DNA from: G965240365 sp965240365
Lineage (GTDB): Bacteria > Pseudomonadota > Gammaproteobacteria > Eutrophobiales > Eutrophobiaceae
DNA: 64,000 nucleotides
Reading direction: 5' to 3'
Assembly (NCBI GenBank): GCA_965240365.1
Contig: OZ251218.1
Span: 248,001 to 312,000, forward strand
Under the pieces are notes generated by a model. It saw only the letters and a program-made list of their open reading frames with translations, was not told where the DNA came from and searched no databases. Below are positions 61,204-64,000 of the stretch, in pieces; positions within the stretch are counted from its first letter, which is position 1; every line of letters begins with the position of its first letter. A program made the position numbers and the translations under genes.

Positions 61204-62364
61204 GCTCTACTTCATAGCGCGGAGTAAACGTTACGTTGCTAACCCGAGCCCCCTGAACACGATCGACACGGTAACTGCGGTGTTCGTCTTTGTTGGTATT
61301 CCATGCATGCAGAATGAGATGGTCTTCCTGTGTCCGCCGCAGCGAATAAGGTTCTATGCGTCTGGTCGAACCCTGGTAGTCCAGATCGACACAGAGTCTG
61401 TTTGATGCGGCAAAACGGATGATTTCCAGGTAGTTTTGCTCTGTTTTGCTAACAGGAAGACGCAGTGAGCGTTCGCGAATAACGCTCTCGCCCGGCACCA
61501 TTGTAAAGGCCGCGGGTATCTGCGCGACTTCGCCACCAGGCAGCCAGGTGAAAAACTCATCCAGAGCCTCCCAAAAGATTTTGATGGATGGCAACGCGGG
61601 TAGCTGGTGGGCGAGCATAGTGGACCAGCCGCCAGCAAGGTTGTCGTAGTGGCCGTCAAGATCCTCGCGTTTCGGGACATCAATATCCTTGAATTCGCAC
61701 TTTTGCCGAAGCACGTCGAGTAAAACGGATGCTGACGGACGGGTTTCGGTATTCCGGTAAAGGTTGATGACATCATAGAGGTCGCGCGGCCTCGCCCGTT
61801 CGGCGAGCGCGCGCACCTTTTCGCCAAACGCTTCTTCGTAGGCATAAGCGAGCACGGTGATACCATCTTCCGGGCAATCGCTGTAGGGGTGAAAGATGGG
61901 GACTTGCGCGGGCGATAGCACAAGAACCTCGTCCGCGGTGAGGTCCAGTTTAATCCGTGGCAGGGCCGATTTTGGAGAGACCGGTCCGCAATAGCTAAGC
62001 CTGCCCTGACAGCTTTTGTTGCCACGGGGATTTTCATAGGCCTCAAAATCCTGCTTATCGGCAACAAGTTCGAGACCGGCGCGTTCGTAGACCCACTCGG
62101 ATATTTCGCCGAACACCCACTTCAGAAACGCCTCGTCAAGGTGAGCGGGTTCGGTCAGGGTGAAGTCGAGGTCTTCGGAAAAGCGGTAGGTTTCGAAGAA
62201 GTATTTTTTGAGACAGGTGCCACCCTTGAATACCCAGTGCTCGCGCAGTTCGTTATGCGCATAGATGCCGGCAAGCACCCACCGAGCGCATAGTCCTTCT
62301 CGACCACTTGAGGATTGAGGCCCAATATGCGGGCGATGTCGAGTAGTTCGCGCTTGCCGATCAC
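61139..62364 (-). pseudogene. abiEii: AbiEii-type nucleotidyltransferase toxin with C-terminal WYL-like domain, frameshifted
   Basis: A type IV toxin of the AbiEii/AbiGii nucleotidyltransferase family. The GTG start at 62364 overlaps the AbiEi stop as GTGA (MIGKRELLDIARILGLNPQV then VEKDYALG). After ALG the frame breaks near 62277-62286; one missing base in CTCGGTGGGTGC would rejoin it to WVLAGIYAHNELREHWVFKG, GTCLKKYFF and YRFSEDLDFTLT, the catalytic GG/DxD-like core. DLYDVINLYR lies farther on. The last 105 residues (LEIIRFAASNRLCVDLDYQG, RRIEPYSLRRTQEDHLILHA, YRVDRVQGARV) resemble a WYL ligand-sensing domain, an unusual addition. It is either a recent pseudogene or a sequencing error. Confidence 0.78.
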
Positions 62365-63170
62365 GCCCGGCGCTCCCGCACCCAACGGGCCGGAACGCGG
62401 AGTCTCCAGCGCGTGACGAGGCGCTTGTTGTCGAGCGCAGGGTCAAGCTGTGCGTGGCCCCTGGTCAGTCTCTGCCGGCAGCCTTCAACCAGTTCGCTGG
62501 CCGTGACTTCGGTCTCAGCGAGAAAACCAAGACGCTTGAATACCGCGCCGTTGCCGAGCTTTTCCGCGTATGCAAGGAGCAACTCATCGTTGCGATCCTG
62601 GCGTTTGAAGTAAGCGGCGAGACAGTCGGCTACATGCTGAATGCCACCGCCTATCGGCGGTTCGTCGAGCATATCGATGATGGTGCGATGGACATCCGAC
62701 ACCGCAATTCTTGTCCGGCCGCGCCAGACGGCCCTGGTTCCGAAGAAGAATTTTTTATCCCTGTGACGAAGAGTGAAAACCGTGCCCTGCCGTTCCAGCG
62801 CAGCCCGCCTGACGGCCCTTGCGGTAAAGACAAGAATGTCGCGAAATATCTGCTCGGTCAGATCCCAATGCTCGGCGGCGGTCCTGCCGCCGATGTAGGC
62901 GGGCTCAAAGAGCGCCGGGACCAATATCCAGGGGTCTTGTATCACCTGCCCGGCATCAAGCATTTCGATCGGCACAGGCACATAAACTCCCGGCCCGATG
63001 CGGCGAAGCCAGCCTTGAGAGACCCACCTGGAAAGCATCTTGGCCGCTTGTGTTCGGGTAAGGCGCAGGGTCTCGGCAGCGTCTTCAATATGCACGAGAT
63101 CGCTTGCCGCACCGACAACGGCAGCGAGGGCGGCCCTTCCGGCGGGCAATGTCTCAGGCGCATTCTTCAT
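62361..63170 (-). CDS. abiEi: AbiEi-type antitoxin (winged-helix regulator)
   Basis: A 269-aa antitoxin and transcriptional autorepressor of the AbiE system. An N-terminal winged helix (EDAAETLRLTRTQAAKMLSR, WVSQGWLRRIGPGVYVPVP) is followed by the AbiEi C-terminal domain (PAYIGGRTAAEHWDLTEQIF, FFGTRAVWRGRTRIAVSDVH, RTIIDMLDEP). The start at 63170 is preferred. A promoter (TTGCGA, 16 nt, TATACT) ends only 5 bp before this ATG, implying a leaderless or nearly leaderless mRNA; the TTG at 63203 would lie inside that promoter. Confidence 0.87.
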   Translation of the reverse strand: MKNAPETLPAGRAALAAVVGAASDLVHIEDAAETLRLTRTQAAKMLSRWVSQGWLRRIGPGVYVPVPIEMLDAGQVIQDPWILVPALFEPAYIGGRTAAEHWDLTEQIFRDILVFTARAVRRAALERQGTVFTLRHRDKKFFFGTRAVWRGRTRIAVSDVHRTIIDMLDEPPIGGGIQHVADCLAAYFKRQDRNDELLLAYAEKLGNGAVFKRLGFLAETEVTASELVEGCRQRLTRGHAQLDPALDNKRLVTRWRLRVPARWVRERRA

Positions 63171-63175
63171 AATAT

Positions 63176-63203
63176 AGTATAATATTACTTCAAAAATTCG
63201 CAA
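63176..63203 (-). promoter_or_regulatory. Promoter of the AbiE operon
   Basis: On the minus strand TTGCGA, a 16-nt spacer and TATACT, with the ATG only 5 bp after the -10 box. It lies in an AT-rich gap of about 270 bp (63171-63441) that also holds AATTCGCGAATT, a palindrome near 63272. Confidence 0.6.
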
Positions 63204-63441
63204 TAATAAGGAATTTTAGTAATCATACTGTACTAAAATGATATAGCTTTGCCACGAAAATTCGCTAAATTCGCGAATTTTTGCAGTGGAAATATATCTG
63301 CCAGGCATCTAACCTTGTGCCAGTTACCTTCGCAAGGCAACAATGATTTCCAGTTCTTCCAATATTACGGTGTATGTGAATAGCTTTGAGGTGTATTCCG
63401 GCAGCGCATCGTCCGCCTCGCATGCCCCTTGCAGAACCGCC

Positions 63442-64000
63442 TCAGTTTCCGGAGCGCGGGGCGGGGCGCTGCCGGGAGCGGCGTTTCTTTTTTGGCGCCG
63501 GCCGGCGGCGGCGCTCTGCCACCGGCGGTTGGGGCGTGATCAGCAGCGCCTCGGTGATGGCCGCCGTCGGGATCGAATAGCCAATGTAGGATTCTATGTC
63601 CATCAGTGAATAGACATAGTTCTCGCAGGCAAAACTCACGGCATCGCCGCTCGCCCCGGCCCGCGCGGTGCGGCCTATGCGATGCACATAGTCTTCCGAG
63701 TTCTGCGGCAGGTCATAATTAAAGACATGGCTCACATCCGGGATATGCAGGCCCCGCGCGGCCAGGTCGGTGGCGACCAGCACCTTCAAATCGCCCTTGC
63801 TGAAGGCGTTGAATAGACGCTGCCGCTGCCTTTGCGGGACATCGCCGGAGAGGACCGCGGCCTGTACATCATTGCCGGCCAGATACGACCAGACGCGCTC
63901 GGCGACCCGTTTTGTGTTGACGAAGACAATGCTCCGGTTCGGTTTCACACTTTTCAACAGGCCCAGCAATAACGGCACCTTCTCGTCATTGGCAACGTGA
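63442..64000 (-). CDS. rhlB: DEAD-box RNA helicase RhlB, 5' end beyond the window
   Basis: The C-terminal helicase domain, open to the window edge (186 codons present). FVNTKRVAERVWSYLAGN, LSGDVPQRQRQRLFNAFSKG, VLVATDLAARGLHIPDVSHV, FNYDLPQNSEDYVHRIGRTA and RAGASGD are motifs IV-VI. ACENYVYSLMDIESYIGYSI is close to the RhlB-specific segment that follows motif VI, and the tail is basic and Arg-rich (APKKKRRSRQRP). RhlB unwinds RNA in the degradosome. Confidence 0.9.
   Translation of the reverse strand, partial: HVANDEKVPLLLGLLKSVKPNRSIVFVNTKRVAERVWSYLAGNDVQAAVLSGDVPQRQRQRLFNAFSKGDLKVLVATDLAARGLHIPDVSHVFNYDLPQNSEDYVHRIGRTARAGASGDAVSFACENYVYSLMDIESYIGYSIPTAAITEALLITPQPPVAERRRRPAPKKKRRSRQRPAPRSGN

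Overview
The window is bacterial chromosome, most likely from an uncultured or poorly described gammaproteobacterium. It is fairly GC-rich by eye, with densely packed genes on both strands. The taxonomic guess rests on familiar gammaproteobacterial neighbourhoods: tldD next to a Nit-type amidase, alaC-hom-thrC followed at a distance by recJ, lptM-lysA, a RhlB-type helicase and a BepA-type protease. No rRNA, tRNA, CRISPR array or prophage was recognised.

Layout. 1-7 kb: photolyase (cut by the window edge), a TonB-dependent receptor interrupted by a 21-C tract (probably phase-variable and OFF as sequenced), and a PP2C-phosphatase/Ser-Thr-kinase fusion downstream of a formate/nitrite channel. 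7-20.4 kb: a ten-gene minus-strand cluster for methylated amines. In transcription order it holds an FAD oxidoreductase, a glutamine-synthetase-like ligase, three glutamate-synthase-like subunits (MgsA/B/C type), a small unknown protein, a TMAO/betaine-type ABC importer (binding protein, ATPase, double permease) and a DUF1989-GcvT protein that matches TMAO demethylase (Tdm). 20.6-25.5 kb: a broken AAA ATPase, an Amt ammonium transporter with a small membrane partner, and an orphan adenine methyltransferase. 25.5-33 kb: a second, diverged MgsABC + GlnT/GmaS operon carrying a tiny LuxR-type HTH gene coupled between two subunits, next to an XRE-cupin regulator and two class I amidotransferases. 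33-51 kb: an IS630 relic, then mostly housekeeping genes (MFS transporter, tldD, nit, alaC, hom, thrC, recJ, aldehyde dehydrogenase, ssb). 51-64 kb: tupA, bepA-like and lysA, among many dispersed repeats and four toxin-antitoxin loci (BrnTA, Xre-RES, Phd-VapC, AbiE), ending in rhlB.

How the genes fit together. TMAO would be imported by TmoXVW and split by Tdm to dimethylamine and formaldehyde. Methylamine released further on could be captured as gamma-glutamylmethylamide (GS-like enzymes) and converted to N-methylglutamate (MgsABC), with ammonium handled by Amt. TMA monooxygenase, dimethylamine monooxygenase and the four-subunit N-methylglutamate dehydrogenase are not in the window, so the pathway is incomplete here.

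The most unusual non-coding feature is a 19-20 bp palindrome (CCTGCCTGCNGCAGGCAGG type), present about 20 times. Comparison of repeat copies shows it has inserted precisely into other repeats, and one copy sits in frame inside a methyltransferase gene. At least three more repeat families occur: a MITE of about 150 bp, a MITE of about 101 bp, and GTCATTCC...GGAATCCAG composite elements.
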